Shown: positions 7,728 to 17,971, counted from the first letter of the stretch. The stretch is DNA of 64,000 nt from Cytophagales bacterium (GCA_004292855.1 RDXN01000043.1:1-64000), one strand, 5' to 3'. Notes: a model not told the origin generated them from the letters alone. Numbers and translations are program-made.

Positions 7728-9908
7728 ATGAAAAACTGCATACCTGGCTACTCACGTACACTCTGGATAGGGCTATTTTTGAGTTTGATCATCAGGCCCT
7801 TATCAGCTCAACACACCGTTACCTACGCCGGAGGAACCGGGCGAGAAGCCTTTTATGACGCGTTTCAACTTTCGAACGGCAATTTTTTGGTGACAGGCTT
7901 TGCCGAAAGCCTGGGCTGGATTCCGGTCAATGTGCCCCGGCAACAAATCAGTCCCCTCAACGTAACCAACGGATTGGGTACGAATAAAATCGGATTCATT
8001 CTGCACTTGAGCACCGACATGCAGACTATCCTGAACGTGGTGCATTTTGCCCCCAACGCCGTTGAGGACATTCGTTTTATCAAAGCCACCAACCTGCCGG
8101 GCCAACCTACCGGCGATCTATTTATTTCGGGCAATACCAGCGGTACCAAAGCCAACAACGGGGGTTACTTCATCGGCAAGCTGAACAACAACTTCGTCAA
8201 TGGTATCCCGACGGGTATGAACTGGGCTGTGGCACTATGGGCCGAGGGCTACCCCAAAACGTACCATCCCTGGGACGTTGGCTCCGACGGTAAGGTGGTT
8301 TACATTTACGGGCAGTCGCACGCCTACGACTGGGCCGAAGCGTCCCGATTAGATGCCAACGGCGTCCGGGAAGTGGTACCTAACTGGCGGTATCATAAGC
8401 TCAAAACAGGCCCTGAATATGCCGGACCCGCGACGACTGCACCGGGTGGCCTCACTGCTGTCAACTACAGCAGTATTATCTTCAAACGAGGTGGCCGTTG
8501 CGATCTTCGTTCCTGGACACAAGCGGACTACAACGCCTGGACGTCCGATGGCAACGGGCGTCAGAAACGAGGGAAATGGCCGCTGGACTTTTTCTTCCCC
8601 GGCCCCTGCGACCCCGCAACGGGCAACACAGCCTCCGGCGTCACCGGCGATCGGGGGTATACCGGCTACCGACCCGCAGCAACGCCGATTTACGGGCCTT
8701 CGGCGGTGGTCGTTGACCGGCGAAACAACCATTTTTACATCGGCATGAACATCAAAAGTGTGTTGCCCGATGGTCAGCCCGATTTTGAACCGGCAGTGAT
8801 CGGCTACGACAACACGGGCAACATGCTCTGGTGGAGCCGGTTATACCACGAGACCACCGCGAACAGCACCCCCCAGGCGTTTACAGGGCTTACCTCAACT
8901 CCCGATCAATACGTCGATGATCTCGACGTCGATTATTCGCAACCGGCCTCAGTGGGTACGGTGGTGGTACTGGCGCGGTCGCATGGCAACAATGTCGAGA
9001 ATTTGTGGGAGGGCAATCAGATCGCGGCAACGCCGGGAGCTGTCGGGTTTCAGAACGGCTTTTCGGGTACGAATGGAAACATACACCTGAGTTGGCTCGG
9101 TAAGCTAAAACTGACCGATGGCACCCTGCTCAATAGCACCTATCTGGGCGAGTATAACGAGGGTACCAACAACTACGGCTCGGATTTGAACGATGTTAAC
9201 AATCCGAACCGCAATCCCAATCTGGCCGGATGGCCTAACCCAAACCGGGGCTGGCCGAACCTAAATTCTACCTTTTGCGACGATGTGCAGGTAGCTCAGG
9301 ATGGGTCAGTTTGTGTTGTTTGCGTGGGCCGAAAAGTCATCACCACCAACGATGCGTTTCAGCAGGGCGTGAAGCCGGGGCAAGGTACGGCCCCCTGGAG
9401 TTCGTTTGTGCGGGTTTATGAACCCAATTTTTCGACGCTCCGATACAGTTCCCTGCTCGTTGGGCAGTTTGACCGTGCTACAGGGAGCGGGGGCGATAAC
9501 GTCGATTTGTTCAACGTGCTGCCTGTAGGAAACCGCGTGTTGGCCGTGGGCTTGCACAAGCCCGAATCAGCTACGTTGAATGTCGCCAAAGGCAGTACCG
9601 TGCCCACGGCCAATGTGCCCGCCTGGGGTAACAATACGCCACAAGGACAAAGCGCACTGTTGGCGTACTTGTCGCTCACGCCCGAAGTCGTCTGCGAATC
9701 GCTCCGCACGGGCAACTGGAATGACCCCGGCACCTGGACCTGCGGACGTGAGCCAACCCTAAGCGACGTAGCCATTATCAACGCAGGCCACGTGGTAACC
9801 GTAACCACCAATACGGCCACCGCTAAACGCGTTGAGTTCAAGGCGAGTGGAGCGAAAGTTGTGCTCCCCAACACGGGAAGCAAGATGCTGATCAATGGGG
9901 GACGGTGA
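7728..9908 (+). CDS. Large secreted protein with C-terminal G8-like segment
   Basis: The 726-residue protein starts with a signal peptide (MKNCIPGYSRTLWIGLFLSLIIRPLSAQ). The body is Gly/Asn-rich, with beta-propeller-like stretches (GNFLVTGFAES, GDLFISGNTSGTKANNGGYFIGKL, VLARSHGNNVENLWEGNQIA). Near the end SLRTGNWNDPGTWTCGREP, SDVAIINAGHVVTVTTNT and MLINGG resemble the G8/parallel-beta segment often found just before T9SS sorting domains. No clear sorting domain follows, so the protein ends where one might be expected. It is probably extracellular or surface-bound; the function is unknown. The gene stands alone between the divergent DUF5686 gene and the convergent amine oxidase. Confidence 0.6.
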   Translation: MKNCIPGYSRTLWIGLFLSLIIRPLSAQHTVTYAGGTGREAFYDAFQLSNGNFLVTGFAESLGWIPVNVPRQQISPLNVTNGLGTNKIGFILHLSTDMQTILNVVHFAPNAVEDIRFIKATNLPGQPTGDLFISGNTSGTKANNGGYFIGKLNNNFVNGIPTGMNWAVALWAEGYPKTYHPWDVGSDGKVVYIYGQSHAYDWAEASRLDANGVREVVPNWRYHKLKTGPEYAGPATTAPGGLTAVNYSSIIFKRGGRCDLRSWTQADYNAWTSDGNGRQKRGKWPLDFFFPGPCDPATGNTASGVTGDRGYTGYRPAATPIYGPSAVVVDRRNNHFYIGMNIKSVLPDGQPDFEPAVIGYDNTGNMLWWSRLYHETTANSTPQAFTGLTSTPDQYVDDLDVDYSQPASVGTVVVLARSHGNNVENLWEGNQIAATPGAVGFQNGFSGTNGNIHLSWLGKLKLTDGTLLNSTYLGEYNEGTNNYGSDLNDVNNPNRNPNLAGWPNPNRGWPNLNSTFCDDVQVAQDGSVCVVCVGRKVITTNDAFQQGVKPGQGTAPWSSFVRVYEPNFSTLRYSSLLVGQFDRATGSGGDNVDLFNVLPVGNRVLAVGLHKPESATLNVAKGSTVPTANVPAWGNNTPQGQSALLAYLSLTPEVVCESLRTGNWNDPGTWTCGREPTLSDVAIINAGHVVTVTTNTATAKRVEFKASGAKVVLPNTGSKMLINGGR

Positions 9909-9923
9909 TTGGGGAACCCCAAC

Positions 9924-11300
9924 TCACGACAACACTTCGCGAACCGCTCGCCGACCTGTTTCGAGCGCACCATGAACCGTGGCACTGTGTCCGGTGGTGT
10001 GGGAAGCTTCGCCCGCAAAAAACAGTCTGTTACCAATCTGTGTGGCTAAAGCCCGACGCATAGCCAACCCGCCGTTCACGGTGGGGTAGGAGTAGGAACC
10101 ACGAATAAACGGTTCCTTGAGCCAATCGGCCACCCGACCGTCCTGAAACAGCCGCGTGGCCGCTCCCCCATACAATCTGTCGAGTTCAGCCAGAACAGTT
10201 TGGATCGCGCCAGTGCCTTGTCGGCTCAACACATGAGCACTTTCGCCCATGACAAAAGCGGTCAGGATTTGGGTGCGTTGCCCGTTGCGGACTGAGGGGC
10301 ACCAGAACTCCGGCACTAGGCCCTGTCCGTAAATCGAACCCAAATCGGCATCCCAAAACCGCTGCCCAAACTTCAGGATTATCTTCATACCTGCACTGAC
10401 GCCCAGCAATCGAATGGCTTCAATTTTGGCATTAGGTAAGGGAGGTAGAAATTCAATATCACTTCCCTGAAGCACAGGCAATGGCACCGTGACGATAACT
10501 CGCTCGGCGCGGTAGGTTTGGTTGCGGGTATCAGTCACCACCACCTGATCGGCTCGGTAGTCGATGCTCCGCACCACGGTGTTGAGCCGGACCTGCCGGA
10601 TGGCATCGGCCCAAGCTTCTTCGATGATACTGCTGTACGACTGCCCTGCCAAACTGTAGTTGCTGTTGCCCGATGTCCAGGCTTGGTCTTCTTCCGTAAT
10701 GCCCTTAATGCTCAACAGATCCATTGAGGTGCCGTATTCGTTGCCGGTTTGAGCATTAATCATGGGCCAAACGCGCCCTGCCAAACCTCTGTCTCGCACA
10801 TGCTGCCCTACGCTTTTGTCTGGACCACTGTAGTTAGTGGCCTGATTGATAAATGTTTGAGCTGCGCGAAAGTCTGTATCGCCGGATAGTTCGGACTCGC
10901 TGCGCAAGCGACCGTCTAGCACGTAGAAATCGGTCCCACCATCGGCACTGACAATTGAGCCGCCCGCCTGCTTGACCAGGTCGTACCAGATAGAACGGTT
11001 GCCGTGAATCTCCTCGGCTCCCAGTTCGATAGGAAAATCGGCGAAGCCAGTCAAGGCACGAATCCGGCCCCCCACCCGCCCCGATGCTTCGAGCACCGTA
11101 ACCGGAATGTTGCGTTCGCGTAGGAGTTGGGCGGCATACAAACCGGCGGCACCCGCACCAATCACCAGTACCGAGCCTTTGAAGTTGGCTCCATCGGGCA
11201 GAACATCGTCGGCGGGATTAGAACAGGAGAGAAACGATGGAGAAATCAGGCCTAAAGATGCGGCCACGGACGTGGAGCGGAGAAACTCTCGGCGGTTCAT
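9924..11300 (-). CDS. Flavin-containing amine oxidoreductase, Tat-exported
   Basis: The 458-residue protein starts with a twin-arginine type signal (MNRREFLRSTSVAASLG; SFLSC could also act as a lipobox). The FAD dinucleotide fold follows (VLVIGAGAAGLYAAQLL, VLEASGRVGGRIR), and the C-terminal FAD contact is FFAGEASHTTGHSATVHGALE. This is the monoamine oxidase/phytoene-desaturase-like superfamily; it should oxidise an amine in the periplasm, substrate unknown. Length is usual. It has its own TTG-N21-TATATTTG promoter and is convergent with the gene at 7728, with a 15-bp gap. Confidence 0.88.
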   Translation of the reverse strand: MNRREFLRSTSVAASLGLISPSFLSCSNPADDVLPDGANFKGSVLVIGAGAAGLYAAQLLRERNIPVTVLEASGRVGGRIRALTGFADFPIELGAEEIHGNRSIWYDLVKQAGGSIVSADGGTDFYVLDGRLRSESELSGDTDFRAAQTFINQATNYSGPDKSVGQHVRDRGLAGRVWPMINAQTGNEYGTSMDLLSIKGITEEDQAWTSGNSNYSLAGQSYSSIIEEAWADAIRQVRLNTVVRSIDYRADQVVVTDTRNQTYRAERVIVTVPLPVLQGSDIEFLPPLPNAKIEAIRLLGVSAGMKIILKFGQRFWDADLGSIYGQGLVPEFWCPSVRNGQRTQILTAFVMGESAHVLSRQGTGAIQTVLAELDRLYGGAATRLFQDGRVADWLKEPFIRGSYSYPTVNGGLAMRRALATQIGNRLFFAGEASHTTGHSATVHGALETGRRAVREVLS

Positions 11301-11338
11301 ACGTGAATGATAGATAGAAGGTTCGTCTTATAGACAGC

Positions 11339-11370
11339 CAAATATACCAATACCCTCATGTATCAGTCAA
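11339..11370 (-). promoter_or_regulatory. Amine oxidase promoter (TTG-N21-TATATTTG)
   Basis: The minus strand has TTG at 11370-11368, then 21 bases, then TATATTTG at 11346-11339, giving a 5' leader of roughly 30 nt before the ATG at 11300. Confidence 0.6.
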
Positions 11371-11384
11371 TAGTTATGTATGCG

Positions 11385-12272
11385 TCAAGTATCTGTAGGT
11401 GTGGTTCGTTGCTTTCCCCGGCCTATATATTCTTCCCGCTGATGTTTCCAGCGTTTGTGCGACCATAGCCAGTCCGACGGGTTAGCCCGGATGCTCTGTT
11501 CGAGCTGGTCGCGGTAAGCTGATAAAATGGCTTCGTCGGGGAGGTTCGTGTAGGGAGGTTCGGCGAGGTGATGGAGCGTGACGTCGTAGAAGCCCCGGCG
11601 GGCGCGAATCATCTCCACGTAAAACACGGGCAGTTTGAGCGAGCGGGCCAGTTTTTCGGGGCCGGGGTAAAAAGCTGTTTCGTGGTTCAGGAACGGAAGC
11701 CAATAGGCCACTTCGGGCGAGTCGGGGATTTGGTCGGCGACGAGGGCGATGGCGCGGGGCACGTTTCGGCGCACGGCCACGTCGCGCAGGAGCCGGTGCA
11801 TCGGGATGGGATTTACGCCGTGGGTGCTGCGGATGTGGTGAACCAGTTGCTCAAAAAACGGGCTGGACAACTGCTTGTACACACTGTCGGCGATGATGCC
11901 GTTCAGTTGTGCCGAGGCCGGGAGCCACTCCCAGTTGCACTGATGCGACGCCAGAATAATGACTGCCTCACCAGCGGCAATCCGATCTGCAATGAGCGGA
12001 GCGTTTTTAAATCGAACCCGGTGCAACAACTGTTCAGGACTTAGAGAAGGTAGTTTGATGGTTTCAACAATCAGATCGGTGAGGTTTTTGTAGAACCCCC
12101 GCGCCAGAAGTTTGATCCCGTGGGGCGACTCTTCGGGGAAAGCCGCCCGCAGATTCTCGACCACCACCCGACGCCGATACCGGACGATATGCACCAAAAT
12201 TATATAGAGTACATCCGACAGCGCGTAGAGCACCCCAAACGATAGTCGGGATAACCAATGGAATAAAATCAT
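11385..12272 (-). CDS. LpxL/HtrB-like lipid acyltransferase
   Basis: The 295-residue protein has one N-terminal hydrophobic segment (about 8-30, FGVLYALSDVLYIILVHIVRY) followed by a lysophospholipid/lipid A acyltransferase domain. The catalytic motif is seen as SHQCNWEW (H-x4-E, the form used by late lipid A acyltransferases), with the downstream FYPGPEKLARSLKLPVFYVEM segment typical of the family. It probably adds a secondary acyl chain to lipid A, or acylates another membrane lipid, at the inner membrane. Length is normal. The -7 element lies 8 bp before the ATG. Confidence 0.85.
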   Translation of the reverse strand: MILFHWLSRLSFGVLYALSDVLYIILVHIVRYRRRVVVENLRAAFPEESPHGIKLLARGFYKNLTDLIVETIKLPSLSPEQLLHRVRFKNAPLIADRIAAGEAVIILASHQCNWEWLPASAQLNGIIADSVYKQLSSPFFEQLVHHIRSTHGVNPIPMHRLLRDVAVRRNVPRAIALVADQIPDSPEVAYWLPFLNHETAFYPGPEKLARSLKLPVFYVEMIRARRGFYDVTLHHLAEPPYTNLPDEAILSAYRDQLEQSIRANPSDWLWSHKRWKHQREEYIGRGKQRTTPTDT

Positions 12273-12280
12273 AATTATGG

Positions 12281-12288
12281 CAAAATTA
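12281..12288 (-). promoter_or_regulatory. Acyltransferase -7 element
   Basis: The minus strand reads TAATTTTG, then 8 bases, then the ATG at 12272. No convincing -33 TTG is present. It would give a leader of only a few bases. Confidence 0.45.
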
Positions 12289-12413
12289 ATTGGAGTGGAT
12301 TCATTAATTTCCTTATTTGGTGAAAATTAACCTTTAGGGACGTTGAATGCTGGATCGGTCCGCCGAAGCGGTTAAATGTTGAACAGTACTCAGATGACAT
12401 CATCCAAAATCCA

Positions 12414-13031
12414 ATGTCCAACATCCTTTTGATTGAATTGCCGTTTTTGCCTTGTCTGGATTTTTTTGCGGGAATGCTTCAGCACGGTGAAGTCTGGATT
12501 GAAGCCCACGAGAATTACCAGAAACAGAGCTACCGAAACCGATGCTACGTGCTGACCGCCAACAAGGTTGACTGTCTGACGGTTCCGGTGGCTGGCGAGA
12601 CGAATCGAGTGCCTATACGGGACATACGCATCGACAACGAGGTAGCGTGGCAAAACCGGCATTGGCGATGTTTGGAGAGTGCGTACAGGAAAGCTCCGTT
12701 TTTTGAGTTCTACGCGCCCTACTTTGAGGCCGTGTATCAGAAGCAGTGGGCGTTTTTGTTTGATCTCTCGTGGGAGATGCTGACAATATGTCGGCAACTG
12801 CTGGGTATTAAGACCCCCGTGAACCTGACAGAATGCTATGAACGCGAACCCCAAATCGGACTCGTTGACGCACGATCACAGATGAATGCAAAAAATCCGG
12901 CCTCCGCGCAACTGTTTTATAGCCCGCAGCCGTATATACAGAACTTTGGCCCTGCTTTTGCCCCTAACCTGAGCATCATTGATCTGTTGTTCTGCATGGG
13001 GCCGGAAGCGAAGAAGTATTTAGTGAATTAG
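12414..13031 (+). CDS. WbqC family protein
   Basis: The 205-residue protein matches the WbqC-like family: ELPFLPCLDFFAGMLQHGEVWIEAHENYQKQSYRNRC near the start, then LTVPV, IDNEVAWQNRHWRCLESAYRKAPFFEFY and the LLGIKTP segment. WbqC proteins are often linked to O-antigen or glycolipid synthesis, but their reaction is unproven. Here it is isolated between the acyltransferase and clpC, compatible with an envelope glycolipid role but not proof. The start codon lies inside a short CCAATGTCCAACATCC sequence with repeat-like character, and the stop lies in a triple TTAGTGAA direct repeat (13020-13043). Confidence 0.82.
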   Translation: MSNILLIELPFLPCLDFFAGMLQHGEVWIEAHENYQKQSYRNRCYVLTANKVDCLTVPVAGETNRVPIRDIRIDNEVAWQNRHWRCLESAYRKAPFFEFYAPYFEAVYQKQWAFLFDLSWEMLTICRQLLGIKTPVNLTECYEREPQIGLVDARSQMNAKNPASAQLFYSPQPYIQNFGPAFAPNLSIIDLLFCMGPEAKKYLVN

Positions 13032-13110
13032 TGAATTAGTGACCGTGAACAATCCCATTTTTTATTTCGTTACCCCCTTATAAGCGCATACGACAGGAGA
13101 GCTAAAGCGA

Positions 13111-15639
13111 ATGGATGCAAAATTTTCGAACCGCGTAAAAGAAGTAATTACCCTCAGCCGGGAGGAAGCTCTCCGATTGGGCCACGATTACATCGGCACC
13201 GAACACCTCTTGTTGGGCATGATCCGCGAGGGGGAGGGGGTTGCTATCGGACTGCTGAAAAAGCTCGGCATTTCGCTCGACGAACTCCGCGTTACGGTTG
13301 AACAGGCCACTAAAGGTACTGCCACGAACAATGTTAAAAATTTGGCGAATATCCCCCTGACCCGTCAGTCGGAGAAAACGCTCAAGATTACCTATCTGGA
13401 AGCTAAAATCTTCAAAAGCCCCCTTATCGGCACGGAGCATCTCCTGCTGTCGATTCTGCGCGACGAGGACAATGTGGCTACCCAGATTCTCAACAAATAC
13501 AACGTTAACTACGAAGTGATTAAAGAGATGCTCGAATATCAATCTTCCGGGACAACCCGCCCACATATGGGACCCGAAACCGACGATGATGATAACGACC
13601 GGGGCATGTTCGGTGGCAGTGGTAGCGGAAGCGGTCAGGGCAAAGAAAAAGGCTCTGAAAAATCGCGGACGCCCGTGCTCGACAACTTTGGTCGTGACCT
13701 CACTAAACTCGCCGAACTCGGCAAACTCGACCCGATTGTTGGTCGTGAGAAAGAAATTGAACGCGTGGCCCAGATTCTGAGCCGCCGGAAAAAGAATAAC
13801 CCGATTCTGATTGGCGAACCGGGCGTTGGTAAAACGGCCATCGCCGAGGGTCTTGCCCTGCGCATTGTGCAGAAAAAGGTGTCGCGGGTGCTATTTGGTA
13901 AGCGCGTTGTCACGCTCGATTTGGCGTCGCTCGTGGCCGGTACAAAATACCGGGGTCAGTTTGAGGAGCGCATGAAGGCCGTGATGAACGAGCTGGAGAA
14001 ATCGCCCGAAGTGATCCTGTTTATCGACGAGTTGCACACGATTGTGGGCGCGGGTGGTGCATCGGGTTCGCTCGATGCGTCGAACATGTTCAAACCAGCA
14101 TTGGCGCGGGGCGACATTCAATGTATTGGAGCCACCACGCTCGATGAATACCGTCAGTATATCGAGAAAGATGGTGCCTTAGCCCGCCGTTTCCAAATGG
14201 TGATGGTCGATGCCACGTCGATTGATGAGACCATCGAAATCCTCGAAAACATCAAGGACAAGTACGAAGACCACCACCACGTAACGTACACGAAAGAGGC
14301 CATCGAGGCTGCCGTGAAGTTGTCGGAGCGGTATATCTCGGACCGGTTCCTGCCCGATAAGGCCATCGACGTGATGGACGAAGTGGGTGCCCGCGTACAC
14401 ATCTCGAACATCACCGTTCCCGAAGATATCCTGAAGCTCGAAGAGCAGATCGAGAATATCAAGAAGGAGAAAAATCAGGTGGTGAAGAGCCAGAAGTACG
14501 AAGAAGCTGCTCAACTCCGCGACAAGGAAAAACGCCTGATCGACCAGCTTGATCGAGCCAAGCAGGCCTGGGAAGAAGACACAAAGAAACGTCGGTACAC
14601 GGTTAATGAAGAGAGCGTAGCCGAAGTAGTGGCCATGATGACGGGCATTCCCGTAACGAGCGTATCGAACGACGAGGGGAAGAAGCTCATTAACATGGGC
14701 GAAGACCTCAAAGGCCGTGTGATTGGTCAGCAAACGGCCATCGACAAGTTGGTGAAGGCTATTCAGCGGACTCGTGTAGGTCTTAAGGACCCCAAGAAGC
14801 CAATGGGTTCGTTTATTTTCCTCGGCCCAACCGGGGTTGGTAAAACCGAATTGGCCAAGGTGCTCGCCAGCTACCTGTTCGACAAAGACGATGCGCTCGT
14901 GCGGATCGACATGTCGGAGTACATGGAGAAGTTCAGCGTAAGCCGATTGGTGGGTGCCCCTCCGGGCTACGTGGGTTACGAAGAAGGCGGTCAGTTGACC
15001 GAGAAAATCCGTCGCAAGCCCTACTCGGTGGTCTTGCTCGATGAGATCGAAAAAGCCCACCCCGACGTATTTAACATCCTGTTGCAGGTTCTGGACGATG
15101 GTATCCTGACCGACGGTCTGGGTCGCCGGGTCGACTTCCGCAACACGATTATCATCATGACCTCGAACATCGGGGTGCGCGACCTGAAAGACTTTGGTGC
15201 GGGCATTGGCTTTGCCACCAAGAAGTCGGAAAGTCAGGATGAGTTGATGAAGAGTACGATTCAGAGCGCGTTGCGCAAGGCGTTCTCGCCCGAATTTCTG
15301 AACCGTCTCGACGATGTGATCGTGTTCAACTCGCTGCAACGCGACAGCCTGCACACCATCATCGATCTGATGCTGAAGAAGTTGTTGAGCCGTGTTACCA
15401 GCCTGGGCTATAACGTTCAACTGACCGAAAAGGCGAAGGACTTCCTGGCCGAGAAAGGTTACGACCCACAATACGGTGCTCGTCCATTGAACCGGGCCAT
15501 CCAACGCTATCTCGAAGACCCCGTTGCCGAAGAGATTCTCAAAGGCGAACTCAAAGAAGGCGACGTAATCGAAGCCGACTACAGTGGCGAAGGCGAAACC
15601 CTCACCATCTCGGTTCGCAAACAAGAAGCAGTCGCGTAA
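13111..15639 (+). CDS. clpC: ATP-dependent Clp protease ATPase subunit ClpC
   Basis: At 842 residues this has the full ClpC layout: a double Clp-N domain (about 1-145), AAA1 with Walker [10 protein letters not shown] near residue 234 and [11 protein letters not shown], a middle domain with UVR-like [15 protein letters not shown], then AAA2 with GPTGVGKTE near residue 572, the [14 protein letters not shown] pore loop and [14 protein letters not shown]. It unfolds proteins and feeds them to ClpP, which is not in this window. An AGGAG sequence lies 10-15 bp before the ATG, one of the few Shine-Dalgarno-like sites here. A strong terminator follows. Confidence 0.95.
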   Translation: MDAKFSNRVKEVITLSREEALRLGHDYIGTEHLLLGMIREGEGVAIGLLKKLGISLDELRVTVEQATKGTATNNVKNLANIPLTRQSEKTLKITYLEAKIFKSPLIGTEHLLLSILRDEDNVATQILNKYNVNYEVIKEMLEYQSSGTTRPHMGPETDDDDNDRGMFGGSGSGSGQGKEKGSEKSRTPVLDNFGRDLTKLAELGKLDPIVGREKEIERVAQILSRRKKNNPILIGEPGVGKTAIAEGLALRIVQKKVSRVLFGKRVVTLDLASLVAGTKYRGQFEERMKAVMNELEKSPEVILFIDELHTIVGAGGASGSLDASNMFKPALARGDIQCIGATTLDEYRQYIEKDGALARRFQMVMVDATSIDETIEILENIKDKYEDHHHVTYTKEAIEAAVKLSERYISDRFLPDKAIDVMDEVGARVHISNITVPEDILKLEEQIENIKKEKNQVVKSQKYEEAAQLRDKEKRLIDQLDRAKQAWEEDTKKRRYTVNEESVAEVVAMMTGIPVTSVSNDEGKKLINMGEDLKGRVIGQQTAIDKLVKAIQRTRVGLKDPKKPMGSFIFLGPTGVGKTELAKVLASYLFDKDDALVRIDMSEYMEKFSVSRLVGAPPGYVGYEEGGQLTEKIRRKPYSVVLLDEIEKAHPDVFNILLQVLDDGILTDGLGRRVDFRNTIIIMTSNIGVRDLKDFGAGIGFATKKSESQDELMKSTIQSALRKAFSPEFLNRLDDVIVFNSLQRDSLHTIIDLMLKKLLSRVTSLGYNVQLTEKAKDFLAEKGYDPQYGARPLNRAIQRYLEDPVAEEILKGELKEGDVIEADYSGEGETLTISVRKQEAVA

Positions 15640-15669
15640 CGCGGTTGGGGACCGCCGTGAAAATAGCGA

Positions 15670-15696
15670 AGCCCGGACGTCAGTCCGGGCTTTTTT
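15670..15696 (+). terminator. clpC intrinsic terminator
   Basis: Stem AGCCCGGAC, loop GTCA, stem GTCCGGGCT and a six-T run. It lies 30 bp after the clpC stop and 12 bp from the convergent sulfatase stop; the minus strand lacks an equally good T-tract. Confidence 0.9.
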
Positions 15697-15707
15697 ATGT
15701 CTCAAAC

Positions 15708-17558
15708 TCACTTCGCCAGATAATCCCCAAAACTCACTTCCTCAAAGGCCAAACCTGCCCGCAGATCCGCATCCGAAACGGTGCCGTATTGCTCCACAAT
15801 TCGTTGGGCGTCGTTGTCGTACACTAAGGCTCTGCCCGGTCGTACAAAACCAAACCCATTCTGGAAAGCGAAGTAAGCGAATGGTTGCCGAGCCGGATCA
15901 AGCAGGTTACTGCTCCACCGAAATGCACCCGCCGAAACGCCCAGTTGTTGCAGGAGGGTAGCGGGCAAATCGGTTTGGGAAGCAATTTGAGATACAACAC
16001 CCGGTTGCCGAAGCGCACCGCCAAGCCAAAGCATCGGAATATGAAACTCCTCGGTCTTGTTTTGACCCATGATGGGCATCCGGTGCCCATGATCGGCCAC
16101 GATAATGACGAGTGTGTTGGCCCACCAGGGCTGCTTTTTTGCCTGTGCAATAAACTCGCCCAAACTCTTATCGGCGTAGTAATGAGCATTCAGGAAGAGG
16201 TTTTCTTCGTCGGTGCCCGGTACGGCGGTGGGCATGGGTACCTCGAAGGGTTCGTGGCTGCTGAGCGTGAAGAACGTAGTGAAAAAAGGAGCTTTTTGCT
16301 CGCTTAAATCAGCGAGCAGACGATTGTAAACAACGTGATCGTGAGCACCCCATTTCGAGTTCCAGGTTTCGGGTGGGAAATCCGGTTTCGAGATAATGCG
16401 GTCATATTGGCTATGAAACAGATACGACCGGATGTTGGCAAATTCGGTCTCACCTCCATAATAAAAAGCGGTTTGGTATTCCTCATGTTTAAGCGTGCCC
16501 GCCAGTGTGGGCAACTTCGCCGATTTCTGGGGCACGGTCATGATCGACGTGGTAGGCTGCGCCGGAAACCCACTCAGGAGAGCCACAAGGCCTTTTTCGC
16601 TCCGGTCGCCACTGGCGTAATAGTTCGTAAAAAGGAGACCCTCATTGCAGAGTCGGTCGAACTGAGGGGTAACGCCTGTGCGGCCACCCACCCGCGAAAC
16701 GACTTTGGCTGTCAGGCTCTCCCAAACAATGAGCAGCACGTTGGGCCGTTGTTGTGTGAGTACGTACCCACTGGAAATGCCCTTAGTTGATGGCAATGAA
16801 TCGCCACCCGTCTGCCTATAAAGTGCCTGCACAATTTGATTGGCAACTGGTTCGGGTATGTTTCCAAATGGATTAGTCTGATCGTCAGCGTTTTCCAGGA
16901 CCGAAAACAGGAAATTCCACTGTGGATTGATGGCCGCATGATTAGCAAAAGCAATGGGGGAGAAAAACACCGCACTTACGTTCATGGGGGCCAGTTGTAG
17001 CCCGCCCCGAATAGGGATAATCAGCAGGGCCGTGGCTAGTGTGAGCGGCACGAACGACCACCGTGGGGCCGGACGTAACAGAACAGAGGCCAGATGATTA
17101 ACCCGCCCGAACAGCAGGATGCCCCCCACGATTAATCCGACCAGTAACCCACATAACCAGCCCAACGGCGACGAACTTACCGACGCCAGGGCTTCGGTGG
17201 GCGTTTTGAGGTAGCGCAACGGCGTAGTGTCGAGCCGAAAACCCCAGGTCCGGTACATCTCCATGTCGACGGTGGTCATGAAACTAACCAGAATGAGCAT
17301 CAGGGCGGTGTAACGCGAAAAAAACGAAAGGAGCCAACGTGAGGGTAAAAACGCCAGAGCCAATCCCGGAATAAGACTCACGTAAGCCGCTACCGACAGA
17401 TCCATTCGGAGACCGTGCCATAGGATATCGGGCCACAACCGGGTGTCGTGGGTGGGACCTTTTAATAGTTGATAGCTTAAAAACACTACCCGATTTAGCT
17501 CCAGCCAAACCGCCCAGGTGAGCCAGTAAAGAACAAGCCAACAAATACGTGTGAGCAT
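15708..17558 (-). CDS. LTA-synthase-like membrane sulfatase/phosphotransferase
   Basis: With the start at 17558 the protein has 616 residues: five N-terminal membrane helices (within about residues 1-200) and an extracytoplasmic sulfatase-type domain. Visible motifs are NVLLIVWESLTAKVV (metal ligand region), YYASGDRSEKGLVALLSGFP (nucleophile region), FTLSSHEPFE and VIIVADHGHRMP. The family transfers phosphoglycerol or phosphoethanolamine to envelope glycans or lipid A. The start at MLTRICWLVLYW is chosen because the TATCTTTG promoter element (17589-17596) lies upstream of it but downstream of the longer in-frame start at 17678. Confidence 0.82.
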   Translation of the reverse strand: MLTRICWLVLYWLTWAVWLELNRVVFLSYQLLKGPTHDTRLWPDILWHGLRMDLSVAAYVSLIPGLALAFLPSRWLLSFFSRYTALMLILVSFMTTVDMEMYRTWGFRLDTTPLRYLKTPTEALASVSSSPLGWLCGLLVGLIVGGILLFGRVNHLASVLLRPAPRWSFVPLTLATALLIIPIRGGLQLAPMNVSAVFFSPIAFANHAAINPQWNFLFSVLENADDQTNPFGNIPEPVANQIVQALYRQTGGDSLPSTKGISSGYVLTQQRPNVLLIVWESLTAKVVSRVGGRTGVTPQFDRLCNEGLLFTNYYASGDRSEKGLVALLSGFPAQPTTSIMTVPQKSAKLPTLAGTLKHEEYQTAFYYGGETEFANIRSYLFHSQYDRIISKPDFPPETWNSKWGAHDHVVYNRLLADLSEQKAPFFTTFFTLSSHEPFEVPMPTAVPGTDEENLFLNAHYYADKSLGEFIAQAKKQPWWANTLVIIVADHGHRMPIMGQNKTEEFHIPMLWLGGALRQPGVVSQIASQTDLPATLLQQLGVSAGAFRWSSNLLDPARQPFAYFAFQNGFGFVRPGRALVYDNDAQRIVEQYGTVSDADLRAGLAFEEVSFGDYLAK

Positions 17559-17588
17559 AGTACAAGCAAAAATGAAAAGAGAAACTTT

Positions 17589-17596
17589 CAAAGATA
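17589..17596 (-). promoter_or_regulatory. Sulfatase gene -7 element
   Basis: TATCTTTG on the minus strand, 30 bp upstream of the ATG at 17558. Its position decides the start codon, because a transcript starting here could not encode the longer form from 17678. Confidence 0.55.
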
Positions 17597-17806
17597 CCAG
17601 ACTTATGGCCGGAAAGCCAGTGGAGAAATGACTTCGCGGTTTCCTCAATAAGATTAATCGAGCTGCGTTTTGAGTCAAATTTTATCGCATTATGGCCTTA
17701 TTATTCCGTTTCTTGCGTTGTTTTGATGGATTTATCATTCACTTTTGACATAATCGCCTAAAATTGGTTCGAGTTAGAATACTCCAACTTCCAAAGAATC
17801 TTGGGC

Positions 17807-17814
17807 TAGTTTTG
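17807..17814 (+). promoter_or_regulatory. Candidate distal GSII -7 element
   Basis: TAGTTTTG, 157 bp before the GSII ATG. No good -33 at the usual spacing (TTCC instead of TTG). Confidence 0.35.
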
Positions 17815-17907
17815 TAAAATATGCGTATTAAGTATGATTTTTCTGTAAAACTCAACTATTTTATACTGTATTTCTTGAATTTACTTCTTTTTTATCTTGC
17901 TCGATGC

Positions 17908-17915
17908 TACATTTG
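17908..17915 (+). promoter_or_regulatory. Candidate proximal GSII -7 element
   Basis: TACATTTG, 56 bp before the GSII ATG at 17972. It lies downstream of a possible upstream start codon at 17897, which favours the start at 17972. The -33 region is weak. Confidence 0.4.
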
Positions 17916-17971
17916 CCAATAGATCATTGCTGAAATCGCAACAAAACCTAACTTTTACTTCGTTTATCATC

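Larger units (their letters stand above)
17559..17971. other. 413-bp divergent intergenic region
   Basis: This AT-rich spacer separates the sulfatase gene and the GSII gene. It holds a minus-strand -7 element at 17589-17596 and two plus-strand candidates at 17807-17814 and 17908-17915. I see no reading frame or RNA structure I can support, and no recognisable nitrogen-regulator site. Confidence 0.5.

Noticed and set aside
12342-12426. Inverted repeat around the WbqC start (GTTGAATGCTGGAT and ATCCAATGTCCAAC)
   Set aside because: Only about 10 of 14 positions pair; too weak to add to the element list, though the start codon does fall in the right part.
14179-15711. 510-codon minus-strand frame opposite clpC
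   Set aside because: Antisense to the conserved ClpC frame and compositionally typical of a shadow; not a gene.
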